From positions 2,619,501 to 2,683,500 of the forward strand of contig NZ_CP040518.1 in NCBI RefSeq assembly GCF_005848555.1: a stretch of 64,000 nt of DNA, in the 5' to 3' direction. Below are positions 12,922 to 21,169 of this stretch, in pieces. Each line of letters opens with the position of its first letter. The stretch's first letter is position 1. Origin of the DNA: Blautia sp. SC05B48 (GTDB lineage: Bacteria; Bacillota; Clostridia; Lachnospirales; Lachnospiraceae). The notes beneath the pieces are model-generated. The model was not told where the DNA came from, made no database searches, and was given only the letters and a program-made list of their open reading frames with translations. A program made the position numbers and the translations under genes.

Positions 12922-12987
12922 ATTGAAGGAGGATAGTTTTCAACAGGCTGTGAATGTCCATATGATTGAAAGCAGGTATAAATCAGC

Positions 12988-13019
12988 AAAAAAAAAGAAC
13001 TCTGAAAAATCAGAGTTCT
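12988..13019 (-). terminator. Terminator of tRNA-Gly (minus strand)
   Basis: On the minus strand AGAACTCTGA pairs with TCAGAGTTCT around a short loop, followed by a run of at least eight T. Confidence 0.85.
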
Positions 13020-13023
13020 AAAG

Positions 13024-13096
13024 AGCGATAGACGGGGCTCGAACCCGCGGTCTCGACCTTGGCAAGGTCGCGCGTTACCAACTACGCCACTATCGC
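13024..13096 (-). tRNA. tRNA-Gly (GCC)
   Basis: A full cloverleaf on the minus strand: acceptor GCGATAG/CTATCGC, D arm GCGTAGTTGGTAACGC, anticodon stem CGACC with loop TTGCCAA (anticodon GCC), and T arm GCGGGTTCGAGCCCCGT. CCA is not encoded. Confidence 0.97.
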
Positions 13097-13262
13097 ATAT
13101 GCCTTATCGCCTCAAGTATCTCCCTCAGCGACAAGACATATATTAGCATAGATTTTATATTCTGTCAAATGTTTTTTGGAATTTTTTTGAAATTATATAC
13201 AACATATAAAGTTTATTCCAGACATCTGAAACAGACCTTGTATATGACAATATTTCGGTGGC

Positions 13263-13952
13263 TTATGAGTTATTGTCTAAGTGGTAATAGCGCAAAACAT
13301 GATCCGGATAGTATTGGTCACCATAGTCCCATGGACCTGCAGGATCGTGAAGGGGATCATCTTCATCACGTTGTGTGTTGCCGCTTGCCATCTGGGCAAA
13401 GGCCTGGGCACTTTGGGCCGTCCACACAGTCTGATCGTTCTCCTCCAGATAAGCAAAATAGGAATCGGCTCCGAAATTGTATGCCTGCAGAGCCAGACGG
13501 ATTTTGGAAAGATCAGTCGGACCGGTACAGCCGGCTTTATCCAGAGCATATTTCAGTTCTTGGATGCCACAGGAAATAGAGTAAGAAGGATCTGTGATAC
13601 CATTGGGCTGCTGAGGATATCTGGCATTGTAGGCTCCTTCTGAGGACTGCATGGGATCGGTACCCTGTCCGGAGCTTTCCTGCATCATCACAGCCAGGAG
13701 CAGGTCTACATAGTCGGACATATTATATTGTGCTGCTTCGCTGGAAACCTCATCGCGATAAGCTTCACAGGCTGCATTGATCTGATGGGTTTCCTCCTGC
13801 CTGCCGGAAAATCTGGGAAAACGCAGAAGGATACAGCCCACGATCAGCAGAAAAAGACATGTCAGAAAGATCTTTTGCCTGCGTACCTGCTGTACACGGA
13901 GTCTGTGGCGCTGTTTTTTAGTAAGGGTTGGTTTCTTGTGTTTTGTATTCAT
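13263..13952 (-). CDS. Membrane-anchored lysozyme-like muramidase
   Basis: This 229-residue protein has a basic N-terminus, one transmembrane helix (about residues 28-44) and an extracellular domain. That domain resembles the bacterial lysozyme-like family found in CwlT/Tn916 Orf14: VDLLLAVMMQESSGQG with a candidate catalytic Glu, then SISCGIQELKYAL and LALQAYNFGADSYF. It is predicted to cut peptidoglycan glycan strands. No Shine-Dalgarno sequence precedes the ATG. A possible -10 (TACAAT) lies only 6 bp upstream, so the mRNA may be leaderless or the start may be misplaced. Confidence 0.82.
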   Translation of the reverse strand: MNTKHKKPTLTKKQRHRLRVQQVRRQKIFLTCLFLLIVGCILLRFPRFSGRQEETHQINAACEAYRDEVSSEAAQYNMSDYVDLLLAVMMQESSGQGTDPMQSSEGAYNARYPQQPNGITDPSYSISCGIQELKYALDKAGCTGPTDLSKIRLALQAYNFGADSYFAYLEENDQTVWTAQSAQAFAQMASGNTQRDEDDPLHDPAGPWDYGDQYYPDHVLRYYHLDNNS

Positions 13953-13962
13953 ATATGTATTG

Positions 13963-13977
13963 TATCCGTTACGGATA
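13963..13977. repeat. Short palindrome TATCCGT-T-ACGGATA
   Basis: Seven-base perfect arms around one base. It lies 11 bp upstream of the muramidase start, at the -10 side of its probable promoter, so it could be an operator. A longer palindrome with the same core occurs at 47941-47961. Confidence 0.5.
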
Positions 13978-14039
13978 GATTTGACCAGTTAAAAAATATG
14001 ATCTTTTTGTTAAAAATTTCTGAAGACTGTCCTGTGAAA

Positions 14040-14068
14040 TTGCAAAATATGATCTGATATGCTATGAT
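14040..14068 (+). promoter_or_regulatory. Promoter of the 3D-domain protein gene
   Basis: TTGCAA (14040-14045), 17 bp, TATGAT (14063-14068). It is 46 bp ahead of the ATG. Confidence 0.65.
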
Positions 14069-14114
14069 AGTCGGGACAAACCGTAGAATGCTGGAAAAAA
14101 GGAGGCAAGATTTC

Positions 14115-15194
14115 ATGCGAAAAAAGCTTCTGGCAGTTATTTTATGTGCTTCTATGCTTTTCCCTGTATCAGTATCTGCAGAGGTACTGGGATATGAAGC
14201 AACATTGGATACATATACACAGGAGAAAAAAACACCTCAGCAGTTTCAGATTGATGATGGGGCGGGAAATACAGTAAATGTTTTGGCGAAGAATGATACG
14301 CTTTATGTTACAGCGAAAAATACGTTAATCCGGTCCAATCCGGGAGACAGTGGTACAGAGCTGCGTTCTGTGATCCTGGGAACGAAGCTTGAAAGAGTTG
14401 CAGTCTGTGACAATGGCTGGAGCAAGGTGACCTTCCAAAAGAAAGGTGAGGACAAGATCATCGGTTATGTTTCGGACAGCGTGCTCAGTGATACAGAGAT
14501 CGTAAATAAATTTACGGATACAGTTACAGCGGCACAGGACAGTGATATCCTGGATTATCCCGGCAAGAAAGACGGAGAGGTTGTAGGAGAGGTCCTTCAG
14601 GATGATGAGTTGAAAAGAACAGGTACGGTAGATGCTATCTGGAGCAGGATCGTTTACACAGATGACAGTGGTTCAGATCACGTCGGATATATTCCGACCA
14701 GCTGTCTGGAAGGTTATCAGGCTACGGAAGTGGCCAAGGCAGAGCAGGAAAAGAACACAAAAGCAGGATCCCTTACCAAGAGTTCCGGGGAGGGGATTTT
14801 TGCGGATGCAGTGGATGGTGTAACTTCCACAGGTGGTTCCGGAAGTACCGCAGCTGGCGTACAGATCGGAACGCCGGTATCAGTATCTTCTGACGCGACA
14901 CTGAAACCACTGGGAACATTCCGGATCACGCATTATTGTCCGTGCAGCATCTGCTGCGGACCATGGGCGAATGGAATTACTTCCACAGGAGTAACGGCCA
15001 CTACCAACCGTACGATCGCAGTGGATCCGAGTCAGATCCCATACGGTTCCAAAGTAGTGATCAATGGCCAGGTTTATGTTGCAGAGGACTGTGGAGGAGC
15101 AATCCGGACCAATTGTATCGACGTATATGTGGCAACACATTCCGAAGCAGAGCAGAAGGGTGTGTTTTATACAGAAGTATATTTGCTTCAGTGA
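14115..15194 (+). CDS. Secreted SH3/3D-domain cell-wall protein
   Basis: This 359-residue protein has a Sec signal peptide (KKLLAVILCASMLFPVSVSA, residues 3-22). Two SH3-like repeats follow (about residues 58-125 and 135-205). After a Ser/Gly-rich linker comes a C-terminal 3D domain like those of YabE, YocH and other Rpf-like muralytic enzymes. That domain shows TSTGVTATTNRTIAVDPSQIP, the acidic pair EDCGG and CIDVYVATHSEA. It probably acts as a wall-bound lytic transglycosylase. The start at 14115 follows AAGGAGG. Four Cys cluster near residues 275-284 (CPCSICC), an odd local feature in a secreted protein. Confidence 0.85.
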   Translation: MRKKLLAVILCASMLFPVSVSAEVLGYEATLDTYTQEKKTPQQFQIDDGAGNTVNVLAKNDTLYVTAKNTLIRSNPGDSGTELRSVILGTKLERVAVCDNGWSKVTFQKKGEDKIIGYVSDSVLSDTEIVNKFTDTVTAAQDSDILDYPGKKDGEVVGEVLQDDELKRTGTVDAIWSRIVYTDDSGSDHVGYIPTSCLEGYQATEVAKAEQEKNTKAGSLTKSSGEGIFADAVDGVTSTGGSGSTAAGVQIGTPVSVSSDATLKPLGTFRITHYCPCSICCGPWANGITSTGVTATTNRTIAVDPSQIPYGSKVVINGQVYVAEDCGGAIRTNCIDVYVATHSEAEQKGVFYTEVYLLQ

Positions 15195-15202
15195 TCAGAA
15201 AA

Positions 15203-15244
15203 AGACTGCTGTAGATTCCACAAGGGATTTGCAGCAGTTTTTTT
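15203..15244 (+). terminator. Terminator after the 3D-domain gene
   Basis: ACTGCTGTAGATTCC pairs with GGATTTGCAGCAGT (one mismatch), followed by a T run. Confidence 0.75.
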
Positions 15245-15248
15245 GTAT

Positions 15249-15289
15249 AAAAAAACTCTGACCAGCAGAGGCTATTCTGCGATCAGAGT
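15249..15289 (-). terminator. Terminator of tRNA-Phe (minus strand)
   Basis: On the minus strand ACTCTGA pairs with TCAGAGT around a loop that holds a second small stem; a T run follows. Confidence 0.65.
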
Positions 15290-15299
15290 AAAAAAATAA

Positions 15300-15372
<73 letters not shown>

Positions 15373-15502
15373 ATGTCTCTTTCGAGTACTTTGTTACTTT
15401 AACACATTTATGTAGAGAATGCAAGGGAAAAATAAAAAAAACAGATGTTTTTCTGAAAAATCTGATTTTCAAAAAAACATCTGCAATATTATGGCTACAG
15501 AT

Positions 15503-16687
15503 TTATCTGGCAGCAAGATAGATTTTTTCCATATCTTTCATGTTCAGCTGTTTGAATACACCGATGGTACGGGTGTCTTCAAAGCTGCATTTAAACGCCA
15601 GATCATGGATCTCCTTTTCTGTAAGATCAAGACCAAGCTCATGAAGGCTGGTAGGCATCTGGATGGAACGAAAATAATCTTCCATGGCTTCAATGCCGGC
15701 AAGGGCAGTTTTGTTGAAGTCAGTACTGCAGGGAATGTCAAATATATTGACTGCAAACTGGGCAAAGCGTTCCGGATTTGCATCATAAACGTAACGTGCC
15801 CAGCTTCCCCACAAAGCGGCAAGACCAGCTCCGTGAGCTACATCGTAGGTGCCGCCCAGTTCATGCTCCAGCTGGTGACAGGCCCAGTCACCACCGCCGG
15901 TTCCGCAGCCGGTAAGTCCATTGTGGGAAAGGCTGCCGGCCCACATGATCTCTGCCCGTGCAGTATAATTATCCGGCTCCTTCATCAGGATTCGGGAGTT
16001 ATAGATCACAGTCTGCATCAGAGATTCGCTGATACTGTCAGTGATCTCCATGGTTTCGATATTTACAAAGTACCGTTCCATAGTATGCATCAGGATATCC
16101 ACACAGCCGCTTTCGGTCTGATATTGCGGCAGGGTATAGGTGAGTCGAGGATTTAAAATAGCAAAACGTGGGCGGCACAGATCGTTGCGGGCACTACTCC
16201 GTTTCAGCCAGCCATCTTCATTGGTGATCACACAGGATCCGCTCATTTCACTTCCGGAAGCTGCGATCGTCAGGATAACGCCTACGGGAAGACAGGATTT
16301 TGGGGTTTCGGTGCGGAGAAAAAAGTTCCATACATCTGTATCCGGATTGGCAAGTCCATAGCCGATGGCCTTGCAGGAATCAATAACGCTGCCACCGCCA
16401 ACAGCCAAAAGAAAATCAACCTGTTCTTTGCGGCAAAGCTCAATACCCTCACGTACCTTAGAGAGACGGGGATTGGGAACCACACCGCCAAGAGTGACAT
16501 AGGAGATACCAGCTTCATCCAGAGAAGATCGGATCTCATCGATCAGACCGGAGCTTACTGCACTGTGGCTGCCATAATGGATCAGTACTTTGCTGCAGTT
16601 CTGCTCTTTTAGAACAGTGCCGATCTTAAGGTGTGTATCTTTCCCGAAAATAACCCGGGTAGGGGTAAAATATTCAAAATTTCTCAT
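15503..16687 (-). CDS. Iron-containing (butanol-type) alcohol dehydrogenase
   Basis: This 394-residue group III alcohol dehydrogenase resembles BDH/YqhD. It starts MRNFEYFTPTRVIFGKDT after an AGGAG site, so the longer frame to 16726 is not needed. The coenzyme motif GGGSVIDSCKAIG is at about residues 93-105. Metal-ligand histidines appear in CHQLEHELGGTYDVAHGAGLAAL. It should reduce short-chain or methylglyoxal-type aldehydes with NAD(P)H. It stands alone between tRNA-Phe and the thioredoxin genes. Confidence 0.92.
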   Translation of the reverse strand: MRNFEYFTPTRVIFGKDTHLKIGTVLKEQNCSKVLIHYGSHSAVSSGLIDEIRSSLDEAGISYVTLGGVVPNPRLSKVREGIELCRKEQVDFLLAVGGGSVIDSCKAIGYGLANPDTDVWNFFLRTETPKSCLPVGVILTIAASGSEMSGSCVITNEDGWLKRSSARNDLCRPRFAILNPRLTYTLPQYQTESGCVDILMHTMERYFVNIETMEITDSISESLMQTVIYNSRILMKEPDNYTARAEIMWAGSLSHNGLTGCGTGGGDWACHQLEHELGGTYDVAHGAGLAALWGSWARYVYDANPERFAQFAVNIFDIPCSTDFNKTALAGIEAMEDYFRSIQMPTSLHELGLDLTEKEIHDLAFKCSFEDTRTIGVFKQLNMKDMEKIYLAAR

Positions 16688-16828
16688 AGAGATTAGGCTC
16701 CTTTTTATGATCCGCAGGGGTATCATCTTGGTTCATTTAATTGGTTTAAAGACGTTATAATAATAGCATAGAAGAGAAACAGACGCAAATAAAAGCTATT
16801 GAAAAAAGGGTGTAATTTTGGGGGAATG

Positions 16829-16837
16829 TGGTATAAT
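16829..16837 (+). promoter_or_regulatory. Extended -10 promoter before trxB
   Basis: TGGTATAAT, a TGn-extended consensus -10, lies about 100 bp before the reductase start. There is no good -35 at 17 bp spacing. Confidence 0.5.
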
Positions 16838-16936
16838 GACTTCTGTGAAGGAAAAGTGACCTGATCACAGAAACAGACCAATGCGAAGCGTATATTATAG
16901 AACAGATCCAAATGAAGAAGAAAGCAGGTGTCTGAA

Positions 16937-17845
16937 ATGGAGAATATCATTATCATAGGAGCAGGTCCGGCCGGAATCTCGGCAGCACTTTATGCGGCAA
17001 GGGGAAATATGGATCCGCTGATTATAAATACAGGGATCGGTTCACTGGAAAAAGCAGAGAAGATCGAGAATTATTACGGACTGGAGCATCCATTGTCCGG
17101 CAGAGAGCTTTTTGAAAGAGGTCTTGCCCAGGCAAGAGCACTTGGAGTACGGATCCTGGATGCCCAGGTTGTGGGAATGGGTGGTTTTGATACTTTTGAG
17201 GTGAAAACTACCGCAGGAGATTTTGAGGCACGCAGCGTGATCCTGGCAACCGGAAGCAGGAGAGCTTCTGCCAGGATTCCGGGAGTAAAGGAATTTGAGG
17301 GAAAAGGTGTCAGCTACTGCGCAGTATGTGACGCATTTTTTTACAGAGGAAAAGAAGTGGCAGTGCTTGGAAGCAGTGATTTTGCTCTTCATGAAGCAGA
17401 AGAACTTTCTCATACCGCTTCCCGTGTGACGATCTTTACAGATGGAAAGAAACCGGAATTTTCAAGAGAAAATCAGCTTCCGGTTAATACCATGAAGATC
17501 CAGGCAATCGAAGGGGATGAACGTGTTTCAGGCATCCGCCTGAAAAGTGATGTGTCCATGCAGGAGGCAGGTGCCGGAGAAGATTCTTTTGTGCCGGCAG
17601 AGGGAGTCTTTGTAGCGCTTGGTACAGCCGGAAGCTCGGAGATGGCCCGCCAGATCGGCGCGGAGCTGAATGAAAAAGGAAATATCCGGATCAATGAAGA
17701 GATGGAGACTACAGTTCCGGGGCTGTATGCAGCAGGTGATTGCACCGGTGGACTTCTCCAGGTGGCAAAAGCTGTTCATGACGGTGCCCAGGCAGGACTT
17801 TCCGCCTGTCGGTATGTGCGGAAGCTTTTGAAAGCGGAGGCATAA
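16937..17845 (+). CDS. trxB: Thioredoxin-disulfide reductase
   Basis: This 302-residue flavoprotein reduces thioredoxin with NADPH. It opens with the FAD dinucleotide fold MENIIIIGAGPAGISAALYAARG. The redox pair is C128-A-V-C131 in SYCAVCDAFFYRG, followed by the NAD(P) fold VAVLGSSDFALHEAEEL; the final FAD motif is PGLYAAGDCTGG. In the nucleotide-binding loop the usual GGGxSA is GSSDFA, so coenzyme preference may differ. I prefer the ATG at 16937; an in-frame GTG at 16928 is possible. Thioredoxin follows 46 bp later. Confidence 0.93.
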   Translation: MENIIIIGAGPAGISAALYAARGNMDPLIINTGIGSLEKAEKIENYYGLEHPLSGRELFERGLAQARALGVRILDAQVVGMGGFDTFEVKTTAGDFEARSVILATGSRRASARIPGVKEFEGKGVSYCAVCDAFFYRGKEVAVLGSSDFALHEAEELSHTASRVTIFTDGKKPEFSRENQLPVNTMKIQAIEGDERVSGIRLKSDVSMQEAGAGEDSFVPAEGVFVALGTAGSSEMARQIGAELNEKGNIRINEEMETTVPGLYAAGDCTGGLLQVAKAVHDGAQAGLSACRYVRKLLKAEA

Positions 17846-17891
17846 GCTGAAATTAAAAAAAACAAATACAGGATCAAGGAGGAATTTTATC

Positions 17892-18191
17892 ATGGCAAAA
17901 GTTTTTACAACAGACAATTTTGAAACTGAGGTATTAAATGCAGAAAAGCCGGTACTGGTAGATTTTTGGGCAACCTGGTGCGGACCATGCAGACGCCAGG
18001 CTCCGGTCGTGGAAGAACTTGCAGAAGCCGGATATGAAGTTGGCAAGGTTGACGTAGACAAAGAGCCATCACTGGCACAGCAGTACAAAATCATGAGTAT
18101 CCCTACACTGCTGGTATTCAAAGGAGGAAAAGAGACCGCACGTTTTGTGGGACTGACATCAAAGACAGAGCTTGAGGCAGCGCTTCAGTAA
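17892..18191 (+). CDS. trxA: Thioredoxin
   Basis: This 99-residue protein has the active site WCGPC (C30, C33) and the cis-proline segment SIPTLLVFKGGKE. The sequence is slightly shorter than classical thioredoxin, with small deletions after the active-site helix. It is paired with the reductase just upstream as an operon. AAGGAGG precedes the ATG. Confidence 0.96.
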   Translation: MAKVFTTDNFETEVLNAEKPVLVDFWATWCGPCRRQAPVVEELAEAGYEVGKVDVDKEPSLAQQYKIMSIPTLLVFKGGKETARFVGLTSKTELEAALQ

Positions 18192-18221
18192 CCAAAACAG
18201 AAAACAGAAAAAACAGATACA

Positions 18222-18250
18222 GCTCTGGGAACCGAAACGGTTTCCAGAGC
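18222..18250 (+). terminator. Hairpin after trxA, weak terminator
   Basis: GCTCTGGGAACC pairs with GGTTTCCAGAGC around a short loop. The following T tract is poor (ATTGTTGG), so termination may be partial. Confidence 0.45.
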
Positions 18251-18292
18251 ATTGTTGGCTTACTGAAAATTTTAAACAAGGGTTAATAAAAT

Positions 18293-20116
18293 ATGGATGA
18301 GAAAATAATAAAAAAGAATGCAGTGCCTGTGATCGCGGCAATGATCACAGCACTGGCCTTTTCTTTTACGGGCCTTCCAATGGATGGCAATACTTCTGCA
18401 GAGAAAATGAGCAATGTTTATAATGGATTGGGATGCACGAGCTTACTTGCATGGATCCTGCTGCTTATTTTATACGTGAAAGGATGGGAGGGCTACCGGA
18501 AATACAGAAACTGGCAGGCACATGTTTTGGCAGTGATCTTTTCAGCGGGAATGCTTCTTGGAACTTCTTATTTTACAAATGGAAACTGGGATTTTCTGTT
18601 TGGCGCAAAGAAACAGATCCTGATCTCAGCCGGATGCTTTATAGGATTTTATATTATCTGTGATATGGGAATCACTTATTTCTGGAGGATTCCTGAGATG
18701 GAGTTTTTCCGAAAGGCCTGCGGGCGTATCCCGGCCAGAGAGGAAGAAGTAATGTGGTTCCGCCTGGCAAAGATATCTATGATCATTGGATGGACACCGT
18801 TTATCCTGGCGTTTCTCCCAGGCTCGATCCCGGCGGATGGATTTCGGCAGCTGGATGTATTTTTGGGAGCCATGCCGCTGGACAATCATCATCCATGGGT
18901 CCTGACGATGATCATGGGTGGACTGCTGACACTTGGAAAAACTATCTGGTGTTATAATTTTGGAGTATTTCTGATCGTCATTGTGTTTACTTCTGTGGAA
19001 ATCTGGTGTTACAGTGCGGTAGTCCGCTATCTGTACAGATGGAAGGCTCCAAAATGGATACTTTTTGGTACTGTTCTGCTGTTTGCATTTGTTCCCATAT
19101 TTGGAAGCTATGCGCAGGCAGTGATCAAAGATGGATTATATACGGCAGTCATTACTTTGTATTTTGCAGTGTATATAGATATTTGTCATTCTTTTTCCAA
19201 GAGAAAGGCAGTATATTTATTTCTTCTGGGAATCAGTGTTTGTCTTACCCGAAATAATGGCATTCATCTAGTCCTGCCTTCTTTGATCCTTTTGTTTTTC
19301 TTCCTGGTAAAGGGCGCGAGGAAATATGCATTTATTGTGGCTGTCTGTGTTTTTGCCTGTTATCTGGGCGTAGAAAAGGGGGCAGCACCTGCCCTTGGCG
19401 TGGCACCTGGATCCCGATGTGAAATGCTTTCGGTACCGTTTCAGCAGACTGCCCGATATCTGAGAGAATATCCGGATGATGTAACCGCAAGTGAGAAGAA
19501 AGCGATAAACAGGATCCTGGATTATGATGTTCTTGCCGAGAAGTATAATCCGGAACTGTCGGATCCTGTGAAAATTACATTCAGGTTCAGAGATAATGAT
19601 GATGATCCTAAATTGGATGGATACATGAAGGATTATTTTAAAGCCTGGTTTGCCATGTTCCGTCGTCATCCGGGAGTATATATCCAGGCGACATTGAATA
19701 ATATTTACAGTTATAATGATCCGTTCCATATGGGAAGAGGACAGCAGGGCGTGTACCGGTTCTACATAGATAAACTGTATCAGAAGAAATCCGGGATCGA
19801 TGTCAGTTATGTTGGACCAAAAAAAATCCAGTATATATTCCGGCTTTATGATGAATTATGGATGCGCGCACCTGGCCTGGGACTTATCCTAAGTGCAGGA
19901 ACGTATACATGGCTTACCCTGTTGCTGATAGGATATCTTCTTGTGAAGAAACAATGGAAAAAAATCCTGATCTTTGCCATACCGGTGCTGAATATACTGA
20001 TATGTCTTGTTTCTCCTGTAAATGGGATGATCCGTTATATGTGGCCGGTAATGACTATTATGCCGATGCTGTTCTGGTGGATTCTGCAGCCGGCACCAAA
20101 AATAGCTTCAAATTAA
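18293..20116 (+). CDS. Polytopic membrane protein, DUF6020/glycosyltransferase-like
   Basis: This 607-residue protein has many hydrophobic segments: several across residues 12-130, a cluster at about 160-345, and two near 515-595. A soluble stretch lies at about 365-500. The pattern of short loops, an extracellular loop ending near an LTRNNG motif and a C-terminal membrane pair recalls GT-C-type glycosyltransferases and the DUF6020 family. I recognise no catalytic motif with confidence. The gene ends convergently with the next one, sharing 4 bp. Confidence 0.7.
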   Translation: MDEKIIKKNAVPVIAAMITALAFSFTGLPMDGNTSAEKMSNVYNGLGCTSLLAWILLLILYVKGWEGYRKYRNWQAHVLAVIFSAGMLLGTSYFTNGNWDFLFGAKKQILISAGCFIGFYIICDMGITYFWRIPEMEFFRKACGRIPAREEEVMWFRLAKISMIIGWTPFILAFLPGSIPADGFRQLDVFLGAMPLDNHHPWVLTMIMGGLLTLGKTIWCYNFGVFLIVIVFTSVEIWCYSAVVRYLYRWKAPKWILFGTVLLFAFVPIFGSYAQAVIKDGLYTAVITLYFAVYIDICHSFSKRKAVYLFLLGISVCLTRNNGIHLVLPSLILLFFFLVKGARKYAFIVAVCVFACYLGVEKGAAPALGVAPGSRCEMLSVPFQQTARYLREYPDDVTASEKKAINRILDYDVLAEKYNPELSDPVKITFRFRDNDDDPKLDGYMKDYFKAWFAMFRRHPGVYIQATLNNIYSYNDPFHMGRGQQGVYRFYIDKLYQKKSGIDVSYVGPKKIQYIFRLYDELWMRAPGLGLILSAGTYTWLTLLLIGYLLVKKQWKKILIFAIPVLNILICLVSPVNGMIRYMWPVMTIMPMLFWWILQPAPKIASN

Positions 20117-20793
20117 AAAAGATTCATCATTTCATAAAGACGTCTTTTATCCAGAATGCGGATCGATCCCCGTGAGATCTGGATAGAGCCGTCTTTATTC
20201 ATTTTTTTCAGGCTGCGGCTGACAGCTTCCCTGGCACTTCCGATGGAGCGGGCGATGGCTTCCTGCGTGAGAGCAAGCTCATCGGAACCGGTATCTGCAG
20301 CTTCATCCAGAAGAAAGGCTGCGATCCTCTGAGTCAGGGTCATAAAAAATGTCCGTTCGATTCCTGCAATCACATCTGAGAAATGTTCAGTTGTCCGTTT
20401 GTAGATGAAATTTTCCAGATAGATATTGTTTTTCATCAGCCGGGAAAAAGGAACTGCCGGAAGCAGAAGCAGATCACAGTCTGTTTCTGCATCGATCTGT
20501 ACATCAAATGTAATGGCAGAAAGCATGCAGGAGGCGGAAAGAGTGCAGATATCACTGTCCCTTAAACGGTACAGGGTAGCCTCTTTTCCCTGAGCGGACA
20601 GTAGATAAACACGGAGAACTCCCTTCAGAAGAAAAAGAGTTCCCAGGCACTGGCGCTCTTCAGACTGTATGGCAGCACCTGCCGGGTAATGAAGCTCGCG
20701 AATGTTATCAAGAAGAAAATTCCGATCTTCTTCAGTCATATGTTCCCAGAAGGGAAACGCCTGAAAATAATTCAGACAGCTGTTTCGATCCAT
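20113..20793 (-). CDS. Crp/Fnr-family transcriptional regulator
   Basis: This 226-residue protein has an N-terminal cyclic-nucleotide-binding-type beta barrel (about residues 12-120, including GTLFLLKGVLRVYLLSAQGKE). A dimer helix follows, then a C-terminal winged helix with LALTQEAIARSIGSAREAVSRSLKKM as recognition motif. The FNR iron-sulfur cysteine pattern is absent, so it is not an oxygen sensor of that type. The effector is unknown. On the minus strand, AAAGGAGTAAT precedes the start. Confidence 0.9.
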   Translation of the reverse strand: MDRNSCLNYFQAFPFWEHMTEEDRNFLLDNIRELHYPAGAAIQSEERQCLGTLFLLKGVLRVYLLSAQGKEATLYRLRDSDICTLSASCMLSAITFDVQIDAETDCDLLLLPAVPFSRLMKNNIYLENFIYKRTTEHFSDVIAGIERTFFMTLTQRIAAFLLDEAADTGSDELALTQEAIARSIGSAREAVSRSLKKMNKDGSIQISRGSIRILDKRRLYEMMNLF

Positions 20794-20899
20794 AAAAAGA
20801 TTACTCCTTTATAAAAATATATAGTACTCATTTTAACGCTGTTTGGATGGAAATACAACAAAAACGGCATTTTTGCGGCAGGAGGGAAATCCTTGTTTA

Positions 20900-21042
20900 T
20901 TATGGTTCACTCCGTTCTCAGCAACACGCTTCGCGATGCACAGAATTTATGCTGATCGCATAAATTCGCGCGGTATGTCTCGGGTTTTCTGTGACCTTCG
21001 CTCACAAAAAACACCTCGCGGAATATTACCAGTGAACAGTAA
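20900..21042. repeat. Candidate MITE/REP-like palindromic element
   Basis: The ends are imperfect 12-bp inverted repeats (TTATGGTTCACT and, inverted, TTACTGTTCACT). The interior is packed with hairpins: GAATTTATGC/GCATAAATTC and TGTGA/TCACA. Together with flanks it fills the 375-bp gap between the Crp-like regulator and the radical SAM gene. A 107-residue open frame crosses it but looks non-coding. Whether it repeats elsewhere in the genome cannot be seen here. Confidence 0.5.
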
Positions 21043-21169
21043 CCCCTGTTTTTCTATTTACATCCGGTGGAGGGAACGTTATAATCATAAAGCGAAAAGG
21101 ATCAACAGAGAAATAATGAAAACTGCCGGGGAAAGAAATTATCCGGCAGAAGTTAGGAGAATGTAAAAT

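Noticed and set aside
13169-13643. Plus-strand open frames opposite the muramidase gene
   Set aside because: They are shadows of the minus-strand gene with no ribosome sites.
20843-21166. 107-codon open frame upstream of the radical SAM gene
   Set aside because: It crosses the palindromic element, has no ribosome site and no protein-like composition; it ends at the ATG-TAA pair.
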